Below are positions 1-7,243 of a stretch of 10,410 nt of DNA, in pieces. The stretch covers positions 1 to 10,410 of the forward strand of contig CAMCNM010000043.1 of the NCBI GenBank assembly GCA_945876015.1, written 5' to 3'. Below the pieces are notes generated by a model. The model did not search any database and had not been told where the DNA came from. It saw nothing but the letters and a program-made list of their open reading frames with translations. The position numbers were made by a program, and so were the translations under genes. The stretch comes from Gemmatimonas phototrophica. Lineage in GTDB: Bacteria; Gemmatimonadota; Gemmatimonadetes; Longimicrobiales; Gaopeijiaceae. The first letter of the stretch is position 1. The number at the start of each line of letters is the position of its first letter.

Positions 1-2
1 AG

Positions 3-1250
3 CTCACGGGCGCGCTCGAGGATGCTGGCCCCGACGTGATCGTGGCCGAGCCCGCGTTGGTCCCCCGTATCGCGGCGGCAGCCGCCTCGCTCGGGATCGA
101 GGTGCTCACGACCGACTCGATCGTCCCGCTGCGCGCCCCGTACGACCCAGCACAGGAGCCCGCGCTCCCCGACGTGCATCCCGAGCGCGTCGCCCTGATG
201 CTCTATACGTCGGGCACGACCGGCCGACCCAAGGGCGTCGTGCACACGCACGCCAGCCTCGCGGCCCAGGTGAGCGCGCTGCACGAAGCGTGGCGGTGGA
301 CCTCCGAGGATCACGTCCTGCTCGTGCTGCCGCTCCATCACGTCCACGGCATCGTCAACGTCGTGCTCTGCGCGCTGGGAGCGGGAGCCCGCTGCTCGAT
401 CCTCCCGAAGTTCGACGCAGCCGAGGTGTGGCGGCGGCTCTCCGGGGACGGGCTCACGCTGTTCATGGCGGTCCCTACCATCTACACGAAGCTGATCGGG
501 GAATACGACCGAGCGGACGATGCGACCCGGACGCGGTGGCGCACCGGAGCGGCCGCGCTCCGACTGATGGTGTCCGGTTCGGCCGCGCTCCCCGTGAGCG
601 TCCTCGAGCGCTGGGAGGAGATCACCGGCCACCGGCTGCTCGAGCGCTACGGCATGACCGAGATCGGCATGGCGCTCTCGAATCCCCTCGCCGGTCCGCG
701 CGTGCCGGGCCACATCGGCACGCCGCTCCCGCGCATGCAGGCGCGCGTGATCGGAGACGACCGCGAAGTCGAGAAGGGCGACCCGGGTGAGCTCCAGGTC
801 CGTGGCCCCGCGCTCTTCCGCGAGTATTGGCGGCGGCCCAGCGAGACCACCTCGTCGTTCACCGCCGACGGATGGTTCCGCACCGGGGACGAAGTGGTCG
901 AGACACCGGTGGGATTTCGCATGCTCGGGCGGCGCAGCGTGGACATCCTGAAGACCGGCGGCGAAAAGGTCAGCGCGCTCGAAATCGAAGAGGCGCTGCG
1001 CGAGCATCAGGAGGTGTCGGACTGCGCGGTGGTCGGAGTGGCGGACCCGGTCTGGGGGGATCGCGTGTGCGCCGTGGTGGTGCCGGCTCCGGGGCGCACG
1101 CTCGAACCCGAAGCGGTGAGGAAGTGGCTGGGCGAGCGCCTCTCGCCCTGGAAGGTACCCCGCGAGGTGCGCGTCGTGGACGCCCTCCCGGTCAACGCCC
1201 TCGGCAAGGTGGTCAAGCCGGCAGTACGACGGTGGTTCGAGTCCAGCTGA
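3..1250 (+). CDS. matB: Malonyl-CoA synthetase (ACSF3/MatB-type acyl-CoA ligase), 5' partial
   Basis: This adenylate-forming enzyme should activate malonate (possibly methylmalonate) with ATP and join it to CoA in the cytosol, supplying malonyl-CoA or clearing free malonate. The frame is open to the left edge, so about the first 80-100 residues of a ~500-residue protein are missing; the GTG at 36 is internal. Visible ANL motifs in order: the P-loop YTSGTTGRPKG (204-236), LPLHHVHGIVN, FMAVPTIYTKL, MVSGSAALP, ERYGMTEIGMALS (642-680), DGWFRTGDE, the hinge stretch around KTGGEKVSALEIEEAL, and the C-terminal catalytic lysine in NALGK (codon 1206-1208). The ERYGMTEIGMALS, HHVHG and VPTIYTKL stretches match human ACSF3 closely from memory, which is why I prefer malonate over a fatty acid. 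No malonate decarboxylase or transporter is visible beside it. A generic acyl-CoA ligase remains the alternative. Confidence 0.85.
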   Translation, partial: LTGALEDAGPDVIVAEPALVPRIAAAAASLGIEVLTTDSIVPLRAPYDPAQEPALPDVHPERVALMLYTSGTTGRPKGVVHTHASLAAQVSALHEAWRWTSEDHVLLVLPLHHVHGIVNVVLCALGAGARCSILPKFDAAEVWRRLSGDGLTLFMAVPTIYTKLIGEYDRADDATRTRWRTGAAALRLMVSGSAALPVSVLERWEEITGHRLLERYGMTEIGMALSNPLAGPRVPGHIGTPLPRMQARVIGDDREVEKGDPGELQVRGPALFREYWRRPSETTSSFTADGWFRTGDEVVETPVGFRMLGRRSVDILKTGGEKVSALEIEEALREHQEVSDCAVVGVADPVWGDRVCAVVVPAPGRTLEPEAVRKWLGERLSPWKVPREVRVVDALPVNALGKVVKPAVRRWFESS

Positions 1251-1329
1251 CCGCTGGCATCACTCCTGCTGGATAGGCGTCCTCAGTGGCTGCCACTCTG
1301 GCGGCCAACCTTTGCATCGTCGGCGACGA

Positions 1330-1355
1330 CCGGGTCCTCTTCCCCGAGGATCGGG
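1330..1355 (+). terminator. Possible stem-loop terminator after the malonyl-CoA synthetase gene
   Basis: A 10-bp stem with one mismatch (left arm 1330-1339, right arm 1346-1355) closes a six-base loop about 80 bases past the synthetase stop. Only two T follow at once (TTACGTTAG), so a Rho-independent terminator is weak. The rest of the 1251-1403 gap shows no convincing gene or promoter. Confidence 0.3.
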
Positions 1356-1403
1356 TTACGTTAGTCGGATGCGCGAATTCTACGCATACCCGGAGACGTA
1401 TCC

Positions 1404-2039
1404 ATGAAGCGGGAACTCTTTTCCATCCCCAGAACCGCAGTACTCTGCACCCTTGCCTTGCTTCCCCTGGCCGCCTGAAGCGACGGGAACGAAACCAGCG
1501 CGGAAGCGATGGTGCAGGTTCAGATCACGGACGCTCCGTCGGACTTCATCCAGAGCGCGGAAATCTGGGTGAGCCGTGTCTATCTGCAGGGCGGTCCCGG
1601 CAATGCGACCGACACGACCGATGCGAGCACGAGCGGTAGGGTCGATCTGTTCAACAGCACCTCCGCGCCCTTCCGCGTGGATCTCATGGCGCTGCGCGCC
1701 GGCCTGGTCGCGAACCTCACGGACTCCGTTGCCATCGAGTCGGGCGACTACCGCTAGCTGCGGATTGTCGTGGACAGCGCGAAGGTCACGCTGAAGGCTG
1801 GATTCACGTTCGTGGGCGGGGGCGTCACGTCCACGCTCAGGATTCCTTCCGGAAGCACGAGCGGCATCAAGGTCCAGCTGGCCAACTCGGTCGAATCGGA
1901 CGAGGGCGAAGTCAACACGATCCTGGTGGACTTCGACGTGAACGACAGCTTCGTGGTGCAGGGAGCGGGGCCCGCGTTCCAGGGCGTCACATTCAAACCG
2001 GTCATCAAGGAGAAGTCCCGCGCGAGCGCCGAGCTCTGA
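1404..2039 (+). pseudogene. DUF4382-type lipoprotein with two in-frame stop codons
   Basis: One uninterrupted frame of 212 codons starts at ATG 1404, eight bases after a GGAG site (1392-1395), and ends at TGA 2037-2039. It holds a signal peptide (KRELFS, then a hydrophobic run ending LLPLAA), then a DUF4382-like domain: QVQITDAPSDFIQSAEIWVS, SGRVDLFN, GDYR-stop-LRIVVDSAKVTL, IPSGSTSGIKVQL and VDFDVNDSFVVQG. Codon 25 is TGA (1476-1478), exactly where the lipobox cysteine belongs (LAA-C). Codon 118 is TAG (1755-1757), where relatives have Gln (GDYRQLR). There is no frameshift and the domain is otherwise well kept, so the lesions look recent. The intact protein would be an outer-surface lipoprotein of unknown role. 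As it stands only a 24-residue signal peptide or internal fragments (from ATG 1509 and from about GTG 1770) could be made without readthrough. Sequencing error or suppression are alternatives. Confidence 0.8.
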
Positions 2040-2055
2040 GCCTCGCGTTTCGATG

Positions 2056-2100
2056 ACGACATGGCGCCCGGGGCCCGACGGCCCCGGGCGCTCGTCGTTT
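2056..2100 (+). terminator. Strong GC-rich hairpin after the DUF4382 gene
   Basis: A perfect 12-bp stem (2064-2075 with 2080-2091, GCGCCCGGGGCC against its complement) closes a CGAC tetraloop. It is extended by an imperfect outer ACGAC/GTCGT pairing (2056-2060 with 2094-2098) and followed by TTT. It starts 17 bases past the stop of the DUF4382 frame, which is the right place for a terminator, although the T tract is short. Confidence 0.7.
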
Positions 2101-2147
2101 AGGGGTGTGCGGACCTCGACCGCCGAGACGTCAGCCGAGAAGCGGGG

Positions 2148-2153
2148 TAGATT
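2148..2153 (+). promoter_or_regulatory. Possible -10 element (TAGATT) of the small lipoprotein gene
   Basis: TAGATT lies about 32 bases before the ATG at 2185 and after the preceding terminator, so the downstream gene needs its own promoter near here. No good -35 hexamer is seen 16-18 bases upstream, so this is a weak, position-based call. Confidence 0.25.
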
Positions 2154-2184
2154 CTCTCTCGGGCCCGCCCACCAGGAGACTCGC

Positions 2185-2574
2185 ATGCGCCAACGTTCCC
2201 GTTCGACCATCGCCCTCGCCTTCTTGGCGCTCGTCGGGTCGGGTTGCGGCCCGGCCGGAGGGCGGCCCGTCGCCCTGTTCGGGGAGCCGGAGGAGAAGCA
2301 GCTGCTCCGCATCCAGATCCAGAACAACAACTTCAACGACGCGACCGTGCACGCACTCTGGGAGGGCGGGGGCCGACGTCGCCTGGGCACCGTGTCGGGC
2401 AAGGGCAGCGGGATCTTCACGCTCGACTGGACGAACACCAGGCCGATCCAGCTCGAGATCGATTTTCTCGCGGGCGGCGAGTGCACGACGCGGGCGATCA
2501 CCGCCTCGCCGGGGGAATCCCTCCAGCTCACGATCGGGGTGGACGAGTCCTCGGTCTGCGACGCGACGAACTGA
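2185..2574 (+). CDS. Small lipoprotein of unknown function
   Basis: This is a 129-residue secreted lipoprotein. The start is chosen because AGGAG (2174-2178) lies six bases upstream of ATG 2185 and a signal peptide follows directly: RQRSR, a hydrophobic core, then VGSGC with the lipidated Cys at 21. That lipobox fits the broad PROSITE-style pattern, not the strict L-A-G-C form. The mature part is short and predicted all-beta. A QIQNNNFNDATVHALWEGG stretch (about 45-63) is followed by RRRLGTVSGKGSG and ends in SPGESLQLTI. Two later cysteines (100 and 125) could form a disulfide outside the cytoplasm. I have an impression of similar small lipoproteins with N-N-N and RLG-V motifs in Gemmatimonadota-like genomes, but no function is known to me. 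It ends directly against the oppositely oriented glycerate kinase gene, so its role cannot be read from neighbours. Confidence 0.75.
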   Translation: MRQRSRSTIALAFLALVGSGCGPAGGRPVALFGEPEEKQLLRIQIQNNNFNDATVHALWEGGGRRRLGTVSGKGSGIFTLDWTNTRPIQLEIDFLAGGECTTRAITASPGESLQLTIGVDESSVCDATN

Positions 2575-3888
2575 TCAGCCGCCCACCAGCACCACGAAAA
2601 GGTCCATCACGTTGGTGCCGGTCGGCCCCGTGACGATCAGGTCGGAGAGCGGCTCGAAGAACCGGTAGGCGTCGTTCCGCCGCAGGCTCGCCTCCGCGTC
2701 GAGGCCGGCAGCCCTCGCACGCGCGATCGTCGTTCCGGTGGCGATCGCTCCCGCCGCATCGGTGGGTCCGTCGATGCCGTCGGTGCCCAACGACAGCACG
2801 AGGGCGTCCTCGATCCCGTCGAGCACGAGCGCCGCTCCGAGGGCGACCTCCTGGTTCCGCCCGCCCATTCCGTCACCCACTACCGTCACGGTCGTCTCGC
2901 CCGCCGCGATGTGCGCCGTCGGGCCCCTCACTCTGTCATGCAGCGCGCGGGCCTCGCGCGCGAGCTCGGCACCGACCATCCGGGCTTCGCCGGTCATCGC
3001 GATCGACCGCGTCTTGACCCGATACCCGAGTGCCAGCGCGCGAGCGGCTGCTCCCGCCGCCGCCAGCCGCCAGCTCCCGATTACCGTGGCGTCCACGCCC
3101 GAGAAGAGCGCGTCCCCTGGCTTCGGTGTCTCGGGGATCCGCCCCTCACGGCCGAGCAAGAGGTGCCGTCGCACGGATTCGGGAGCAGCGTCCCAGATGC
3201 CCCTCCGCTCGAGCACCGCGATCGCGTCCGAATAGGTCGTGGGATCGGGCGAGACCGGACCCGACCCGATCACGTCGAGCGCGTCGCCCACCACGTCCGA
3301 AAGCACGAGCGCGCGGACGGGCGCGGGCGTGGCGATGCGAGCCAACCTGCCCCCCTTGAGCGCGTCCGCGTGCTTACGGACCGTGTTCATCTCCTCGATC
3401 GGCGCACCGGATGCGAGCAGGAGACGCGTGAGCGAGCGGACGTCCTCCAGAGTCACCTCGCCGTCGGGCAGCGTGAGCAACGCCGAGGCGCCTCCCGACA
3501 GGAGCAGGAGCACCCGGTCACCCGGCCCGGCGCGCCGAGCCGCGTCCGCCAACGCACGGGCGCCCTGCACACCCTTCATGTCCGGGAGGGGGTGCCCGCC
3601 GTGATAGATCCTGATGCCGGCCGAAGCAGCGCCCACCGCGCCATGCGGAACCAGCACGCATGCCTCGGCTATACGATCCCCCAGCGCGCGGCGCGCGCCC
3701 TCCGCCATGCCGAGCGCCGCCTTCCCCACCGCCAGGAGGACGACGCCGCCATCGGCGCCTCCCTCGAGCGGGTGTTCGGTGAGCGCATCCGCCACGAGGG
3801 CGTCCGGCTCGACCTGCGCGAGCCCGGCCTCCACGATCGAAAGGGCGTCCTCGCGCAGCCTTTCTTCGGCGTCGAGCTGGCGGATCAC
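2575..3888 (-). CDS. gckA: Glycerate 2-kinase (GckA/TtuD, MOFRL family)
   Basis: This cytosolic enzyme phosphorylates D-glycerate with ATP; this class normally gives 2-phosphoglycerate, feeding glyoxylate or tartronate carbon into lower glycolysis. The 437-residue protein has the usual family length. An N-terminal glycerate-kinase domain carries AVGKAALGMA (Lys at 55), YHGGHPLPD (95-103), the nucleotide/substrate loop SGGASALL (131-138) and MNTVRKHADALKGGRLA (167-183). The C-terminal MOFRL part has GETTVTVVGDGMGGRNQE (330-347), GTDGIDGPTDAAG (368-380) and TGPTGTNVMD (420-429). The GTG at 3888 is chosen as the start because it overlaps the stop of the upstream reductase gene in a GTGA, the classic sign of translational coupling, and because the domain starts just after it. 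Its TGA abuts the TGA of the convergent lipoprotein gene. No key residue appears missing. Confidence 0.92.
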   Translation of the reverse strand: MIRQLDAEERLREDALSIVEAGLAQVEPDALVADALTEHPLEGGADGGVVLLAVGKAALGMAEGARRALGDRIAEACVLVPHGAVGAASAGIRIYHGGHPLPDMKGVQGARALADAARRAGPGDRVLLLLSGGASALLTLPDGEVTLEDVRSLTRLLLASGAPIEEMNTVRKHADALKGGRLARIATPAPVRALVLSDVVGDALDVIGSGPVSPDPTTYSDAIAVLERRGIWDAAPESVRRHLLLGREGRIPETPKPGDALFSGVDATVIGSWRLAAAGAAARALALGYRVKTRSIAMTGEARMVGAELAREARALHDRVRGPTAHIAAGETTVTVVGDGMGGRNQEVALGAALVLDGIEDALVLSLGTDGIDGPTDAAGAIATGTTIARARAAGLDAEASLRRNDAYRFFEPLSDLIVTGPTGTNVMDLFVVLVGG

Positions 3889-4922
3889 GACGGCTCCAAG
3901 CGGGCCACGCGGCCTCGCCAGGCCTCCGTCTCGTAGACCTCGGGGTTCACGCACTGGGGTGCGCGCTGGCCGATCACGTGGTGCAGCGCGTTGGTGGCGG
4001 CGATCTCGGCCATGCGGTCCCGGGTCTCCCCGCTCGCGCTGCCGATATGGGGCACCAGCACGGTGTTGGGCAGCTCCGCCAACCCCTCCGCCACGCGCGG
4101 CTCGTCCTCGTACACGTCGAGCGCGGCGCCCGCGATCCATCCCTCGCGCAACGCGCGGACAAGCGCCGCCTCGTCCACCAGCTCGCCTCGGGCCACGTTC
4201 ACCAGGAACGCGGTCGGCTTCATTCTGCGCAGCCGCGCCTCGTCGATCAGGTGGCGCGAGGCCGGCGTCATGCGCGGATGGAGGCAAACGAAATCGGATA
4301 GCTCGAGCAGCGTCTCGAGCTCGGCCCATTGCACGCCGGGGAACGCGTCCACGCGATCCCGGTGCGCGGGATCGTGCGCGAGCACGCGCATATCGAACCC
4401 GGCCGCGCGGCGCGCCACCGCCTGGCCGATGCGGCCGAAGCCGACGATCCCGAGCACCTTCCTCCGCTCGTCCGGCCCGGGACCCACGTCGGCGCCGAGC
4501 AGCATGGTCGGGCTCCAGATCTTGAAGCGGCCCGCGCGCAGGTACGCGTCCGACTCCGGGATGCGCCGCGCGACCGCCAGCAGCAGAGCCCAGGTGAGAT
4601 CGGCGGTGGTCTCGGTGAGGACGCCCGGCGTGTTCGAGACCGGGATGCCCAGCTCTGTCGCGGTCTCGACGTCGATGTTGTTGAACCCGACCGCCTGGTT
4701 GGCGACGCCCAGCAAGGCGGCGTTCGCCTCGAGCACCTCCCGATCCACCTGCTCGGTGATGAGCGAGAGGAGCACGTCGGCCTCGCGCACGCCCCGGATC
4801 AGCGCGGCGCGGTCGAGGCCGGCTTCGTCGTCGGATTGGCCCAGGACGACCTGCCCCCCCCTGCTCCGCAGGAGGCGAAGGCCGGCATCGGGAATGCGGC
4901 GGGTCACGAAGATCTTGGCCAT
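3885..4922 (-). CDS. Glyoxylate/hydroxypyruvate reductase (D-2-hydroxyacid dehydrogenase)
   Basis: This 345-residue cytosolic oxidoreductase should reduce glyoxylate to glycolate and hydroxypyruvate (or tartronate semialdehyde) to D-glycerate with NAD(P)H. It resembles archaeal GyaR and bacterial GhrB. Visible landmarks: ANQAVGFNNIDVETATELGI (74-93), NTPGVLTETTADL (97-109), the Rossmann loop GFGRIG (161-166), catalytic Arg245 in NVARGELVDE, Glu274 in DVYEDEP and His292 in PHIGSAS. Asp184 at the end of the second beta strand (LAHDP) suggests NADH over NADPH; this is inference. The ATG at 4922 is chosen because family members begin MAKIFVTRRIP; an upstream GTG (4967) would add 15 unrelated residues. 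Its stop overlaps the start of the glycerate kinase, so the product of one is the substrate of the next. No Shine-Dalgarno site precedes the start, and a -10-like TATTCT lies six bases upstream. Confidence 0.9.
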   Translation of the reverse strand: MAKIFVTRRIPDAGLRLLRSRGGQVVLGQSDDEAGLDRAALIRGVREADVLLSLITEQVDREVLEANAALLGVANQAVGFNNIDVETATELGIPVSNTPGVLTETTADLTWALLLAVARRIPESDAYLRAGRFKIWSPTMLLGADVGPGPDERRKVLGIVGFGRIGQAVARRAAGFDMRVLAHDPAHRDRVDAFPGVQWAELETLLELSDFVCLHPRMTPASRHLIDEARLRRMKPTAFLVNVARGELVDEAALVRALREGWIAGAALDVYEDEPRVAEGLAELPNTVLVPHIGSASGETRDRMAEIAATNALHHVIGQRAPQCVNPEVYETEAWRGRVARLEPS

Positions 4923-4928
4923 CGGGTA

Positions 4929-4934
4929 AGAATA
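4929..4934 (-). promoter_or_regulatory. Possible leaderless-type -10 box (TATTCT) of the glycerate operon
   Basis: On the minus strand TATTCT ends six bases before the reductase ATG, so transcription would begin at or next to the start codon. No purine-rich ribosome site lies between them, which fits a leaderless message. No -35 hexamer is recognisable about 17 bases upstream, so the call rests on spacing and one hexamer. Confidence 0.35.
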
Positions 4935-5027
4935 GGGCTGGCCCCGCCCCGCGCGCTTGCCGCGCACGGTCGGGACCCTGAGCTTTTTCCCGTCCCGCGC
5001 CCGCCCTCACCTGAAAGGAAGCCCGTC

Positions 5028-6026
5028 ATGTCCCCGGCCCAGTCTCCGCGCCGCGCCCTGCCCCTCCTGCTTCTGGTCGTCGCCGCCGCTGCCTGCGGGG
5101 GCAACGGCGCTCCGCCGGCCGACCAAGCCCAAGCGGCGGCGGGCCCACAGGCGAAGCCTGGGGCGCCGGGGGACCCCATGGCGGCGATCGAGGTGACGGG
5201 CTTCATGACACCCGAGTCGGTCCTGCACGACAGCGTGGCCGACGTCTATCTCGTGTCGAACATCAACGGGACTCCCACCGACAAGGACGACAACGGGTTC
5301 ATCTCCCGCGTGACGCCCACCGGCGAGATCGAGCAGCTCAAGTGGATCGACGGCGCGGCCCCGGCGGTCACGCTGCACGGGCCCAAGGGCCTCGCGGTGA
5401 AGGGCGACACGCGCTACGTAGCGGACATCGACTGCGTGCGGCGGTTCTTGCGCACGAGCGGCGCGCCCGCGGGCGAGATCTGCTTCCGGGGTGCCACGTT
5501 CCTGAACGACATCGCCATGGACGTGAGCGGCACGCTCTACGTGACCGACTCGGGCCTCAACCCGGACTTCAGCCCTTCGGGCACGGACGCGATCTGGCGC
5601 TTCAGCCCCGACGGCCAGACGTCGAAGCTCCAGCAGGGCGACTCGCTCGGGCATCCCAACGGGATCGCGTTCAACGACCAGGACGGCTACGTGGTCACGT
5701 TCGGCAGCGGCGAGATCTACCAGTTCGGTCCCGACAACAAGCGCCGCGTCGTGCTTCCAGGCGCGTCCGGGCGCGCGCTCGACGGGATCGTGTTCACGAA
5801 CGACGGCGGATACGCGTTCTCGAGCTGGGGCGACAGCGCGGTCTACGTGGTGACCGGGCAGGGCGCGACCTCGAAGCTGCTCGAGCACGCAGAAGCCGAT
5901 AGCCCCGCCGACATCGGCTACGACGCGAAGCGCAACCGCATCCTGGTCCCGCTGTTCACGCCGAACAAGGTCGTGATCAAGCAGATCCCGGCGGCGCCGG
6001 TGGCCGCTCCTGCTGGCGGAGGCTGA
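5028..6026 (+). CDS. SMP-30/gluconolactonase-like beta-propeller lipoprotein
   Basis: This is a 332-residue secreted lipoprotein. The ATG at 5028 is supported by an AAAGGAAG site about seven bases upstream and by the signal peptide that follows (RR, a Leu/Val/Ala core, lipobox AAAC with Cys at 23). A low-complexity Ala/Gly/Pro linker (about 27-50) contains a 24-bp sequence repeated upstream of the aquaporin gene. The rest is a six-bladed propeller of SMP-30/NHL type: VYLVSNINGTPTDKDDNGFI, HGPKGLAV, DIAMDVSGTLYVTDSG, GHPNGIAFNDQDGYVVTF, LDGIVFTNDGGYAFSSWGDS and SPADIGYDAKRNRILVPLF. Cys136 and Cys152 in the second/third blade could form a disulfide. Such proteins are often called lactonases or sugar-binding proteins, but the usual metal ligands cannot be confirmed by eye, so a pure binding or scaffolding role is possible. 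It is followed 38 bases later by the DUF457-type gene on the same strand. Confidence 0.8.
   Translation: MSPAQSPRRALPLLLLVVAAAACGGNGAPPADQAQAAAGPQAKPGAPGDPMAAIEVTGFMTPESVLHDSVADVYLVSNINGTPTDKDDNGFISRVTPTGEIEQLKWIDGAAPAVTLHGPKGLAVKGDTRYVADIDCVRRFLRTSGAPAGEICFRGATFLNDIAMDVSGTLYVTDSGLNPDFSPSGTDAIWRFSPDGQTSKLQQGDSLGHPNGIAFNDQDGYVVTFGSGEIYQFGPDNKRRVVLPGASGRALDGIVFTNDGGYAFSSWGDSAVYVVTGQGATSKLLEHAEADSPADIGYDAKRNRILVPLFTPNKVVIKQIPAAPVAAPAGGG
5140..5163 (+). repeat. 24-bp dispersed repeat, copy 1 (inside lipoprotein linker)
   Basis: This is identical over 24 bases to 7244-7267. The core ACAGGCGAAGCCTGGGG contains CAGGC-GAA-GCCTG, a 5-bp stem around a GAA loop. Here it is translated as GPQAKPG in the linker after the lipobox, a place that tolerates insertions. 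Confidence 0.7.
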
Positions 6027-6031
6027 CCGGA

Positions 6032-6056
6032 CGGGGCCATCTCGCCAGGGGCCCCG
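6032..6056 (+). other. Hairpin just before the DUF457-type start
   Basis: CGGGGCC (6032-6038) pairs with GGCCCCG (6050-6056) around an 11-base loop. It lies between the propeller stop (6026) and the proposed start at 6065, covering the region where a ribosome site would be. It could terminate, dampen or regulate translation of the next gene, or be chance in GC-rich DNA. Confidence 0.3.
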
Positions 6057-6064
6057 GACCGCCG

Positions 6065-7198
6065 ATCGATAACCTCACGCACTCCCTGGTCGGTGCCGCG
6101 CTCGCGCGCACCGGACTCGATCGCCGGACGCCGATCGCCACCGCCACGCTCGTGATCGCGGCCAACGCGCCCGACGTGGACGTGCTGTCGTTCGTGCGGG
6201 GCTCGTGGTTCGCGATGTCCTTCCGCCGGGGCATCACGCACGGAGTGCCGGCGCTGATCGTGCTACCCTGGCTCGTGGCCGGAGCGATCATGGCGTGGGA
6301 CCGAGGCGTGCGGCTGCGACGAACGCCGGACGCTCCGCCGGCGCGCTTTGGACCGCTGCTGCTCCTCTCCTACCTCGGCGTGCTCACCCATCCGGCGCTC
6401 GACTGGATGAACACCTACGGCATGCGCTGGTGGCTGCCGTTCGACGGGTCGTGGAGCTACGGCGACAGCCTGTTCATCAGCGATCCCTGGCTTTGGCTCA
6501 TGCTCGGGAGCGCGGTGGCGCTCGCCGCGCCCCGGTCGAGGGGCGCGAGCGCCGCATGGCTCGCGCTCGCCGGAGCGGCCAGCGCTGTCGTGCTCCGCAC
6601 TGCGGTCGTGCCGCTCACCGGGAAGATCGCGTGGACCGTCCTCGTCCTGGCGGCCGTGGCCACGGCTGCACTCGGGCGGCCGCTCACGCCGGTCGGAAGA
6701 ACCCGCGCGGCACGCGCGCTCGGCACGGCGGCAATCGTCTACATCGGCCTCATGATGGCCTTCCATCACGCCGCGGTGGGCGACGTGCGGAATGCGCTCG
6801 CGTCGGCCGGGGTCACCGAGGCCAGGGCGATCATGGTCGGTCCCCTCCCCGCGGACCCGTTGGCCTCCGACGTGGTCGTGGAGACACCCGACCGCTTTCT
6901 GTTCGGGGCCCACGACTGGCTCGCGACACCGCGGGCACGGGTCGGTATGGACGGGGCGCTGCCGACGCTCGAGCTCGGCGCGGGGGTCACGCCCGAAGAA
7001 GCGGCTGCGGCGGTGGCCGCCGCTCGGCTCCGCCCCGACGTGGCGTTCTACCTCGTGTGGTCGCGCTTCCCCGTGTGGGCCGTCGGGCTCACGCCGGGGG
7101 GCCTGTCCGTGCGGGTCGGCGACGCACGATACCCGAGTCCCGGCCCGCTCGGCGGTCCCACCGTGATCGTCCCGAGCCCCGCGCCGCCCACGCCGTAG
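6065..7198 (+). CDS. YdjM/DUF457-type inner-membrane protein (putative metal-dependent hydrolase)
   Basis: This multi-pass membrane protein belongs to the group annotated as membrane-bound metal-dependent hydrolases (YbcI/YdjM, DUF457); the reaction is unproven. Relatives begin MDNLTHSLVG. Here the codon before DNLTHS is ATC (6065-6067), not ATG, and the nearest ordinary start is GTG 6152, which would delete DNLTHS and the first helix. Counting from the ATC, likely metal ligands or conserved polar residues are His6, Asp37/Asp39 (APDVDV), His59 (RRGITHG), and His109 with Asp113 (LTHPALDWMNTYG). YGDSLFISDPWLW follows at about 132-144. Several hydrophobic segments lie at about 24-43, 60-78, 97-110 and 140-155, with more after 165. 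The last ~130 residues form a less conserved soluble part ending Pro-rich at a TAG. A CTG at 6023, overlapping the previous stop, is another possible start. Total is 377 codons from the ATC. Confidence 0.75.
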   Translation: MDNLTHSLVGAALARTGLDRRTPIATATLVIAANAPDVDVLSFVRGSWFAMSFRRGITHGVPALIVLPWLVAGAIMAWDRGVRLRRTPDAPPARFGPLLLLSYLGVLTHPALDWMNTYGMRWWLPFDGSWSYGDSLFISDPWLWLMLGSAVALAAPRSRGASAAWLALAGAASAVVLRTAVVPLTGKIAWTVLVLAAVATAALGRPLTPVGRTRAARALGTAAIVYIGLMMAFHHAAVGDVRNALASAGVTEARAIMVGPLPADPLASDVVVETPDRFLFGAHDWLATPRARVGMDGALPTLELGAGVTPEEAAAAVAAARLRPDVAFYLVWSRFPVWAVGLTPGGLSVRVGDARYPSPGPLGGPTVIVPSPAPPTP

Positions 7199-7243
7199 CC
7201 TTTGCAATCCGAGCCCTCGACCCGATCTTGTCCGCTGCGGACC

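Noticed and set aside
1476-1520. Selenocysteine insertion at the TGA in the DUF4382 lipobox
   Set aside because: I could not fold a convincing SECIS-like hairpin in the bases just after the TGA, and I know of no lipobox selenocysteine.
1380-2531. Long minus-strand ORF (383 codons) across the DUF4382 gene and the small lipoprotein gene
   Set aside because: Its translation is Arg/Pro/Asp-rich without domains, and the opposite strand carries recognisable protein families with ribosome sites. It is a high-GC shadow frame.
2911-3936. Plus-strand ORF opposite the glycerate kinase
   Set aside because: No recognisable motifs; the minus strand has the complete GckA/MOFRL motif set.
4329-5027. Upstream in-frame extension of the propeller lipoprotein
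   Set aside because: It lies antisense to the well-conserved reductase gene. The lipoprotein signal peptide begins at 5028 with a good ribosome site.
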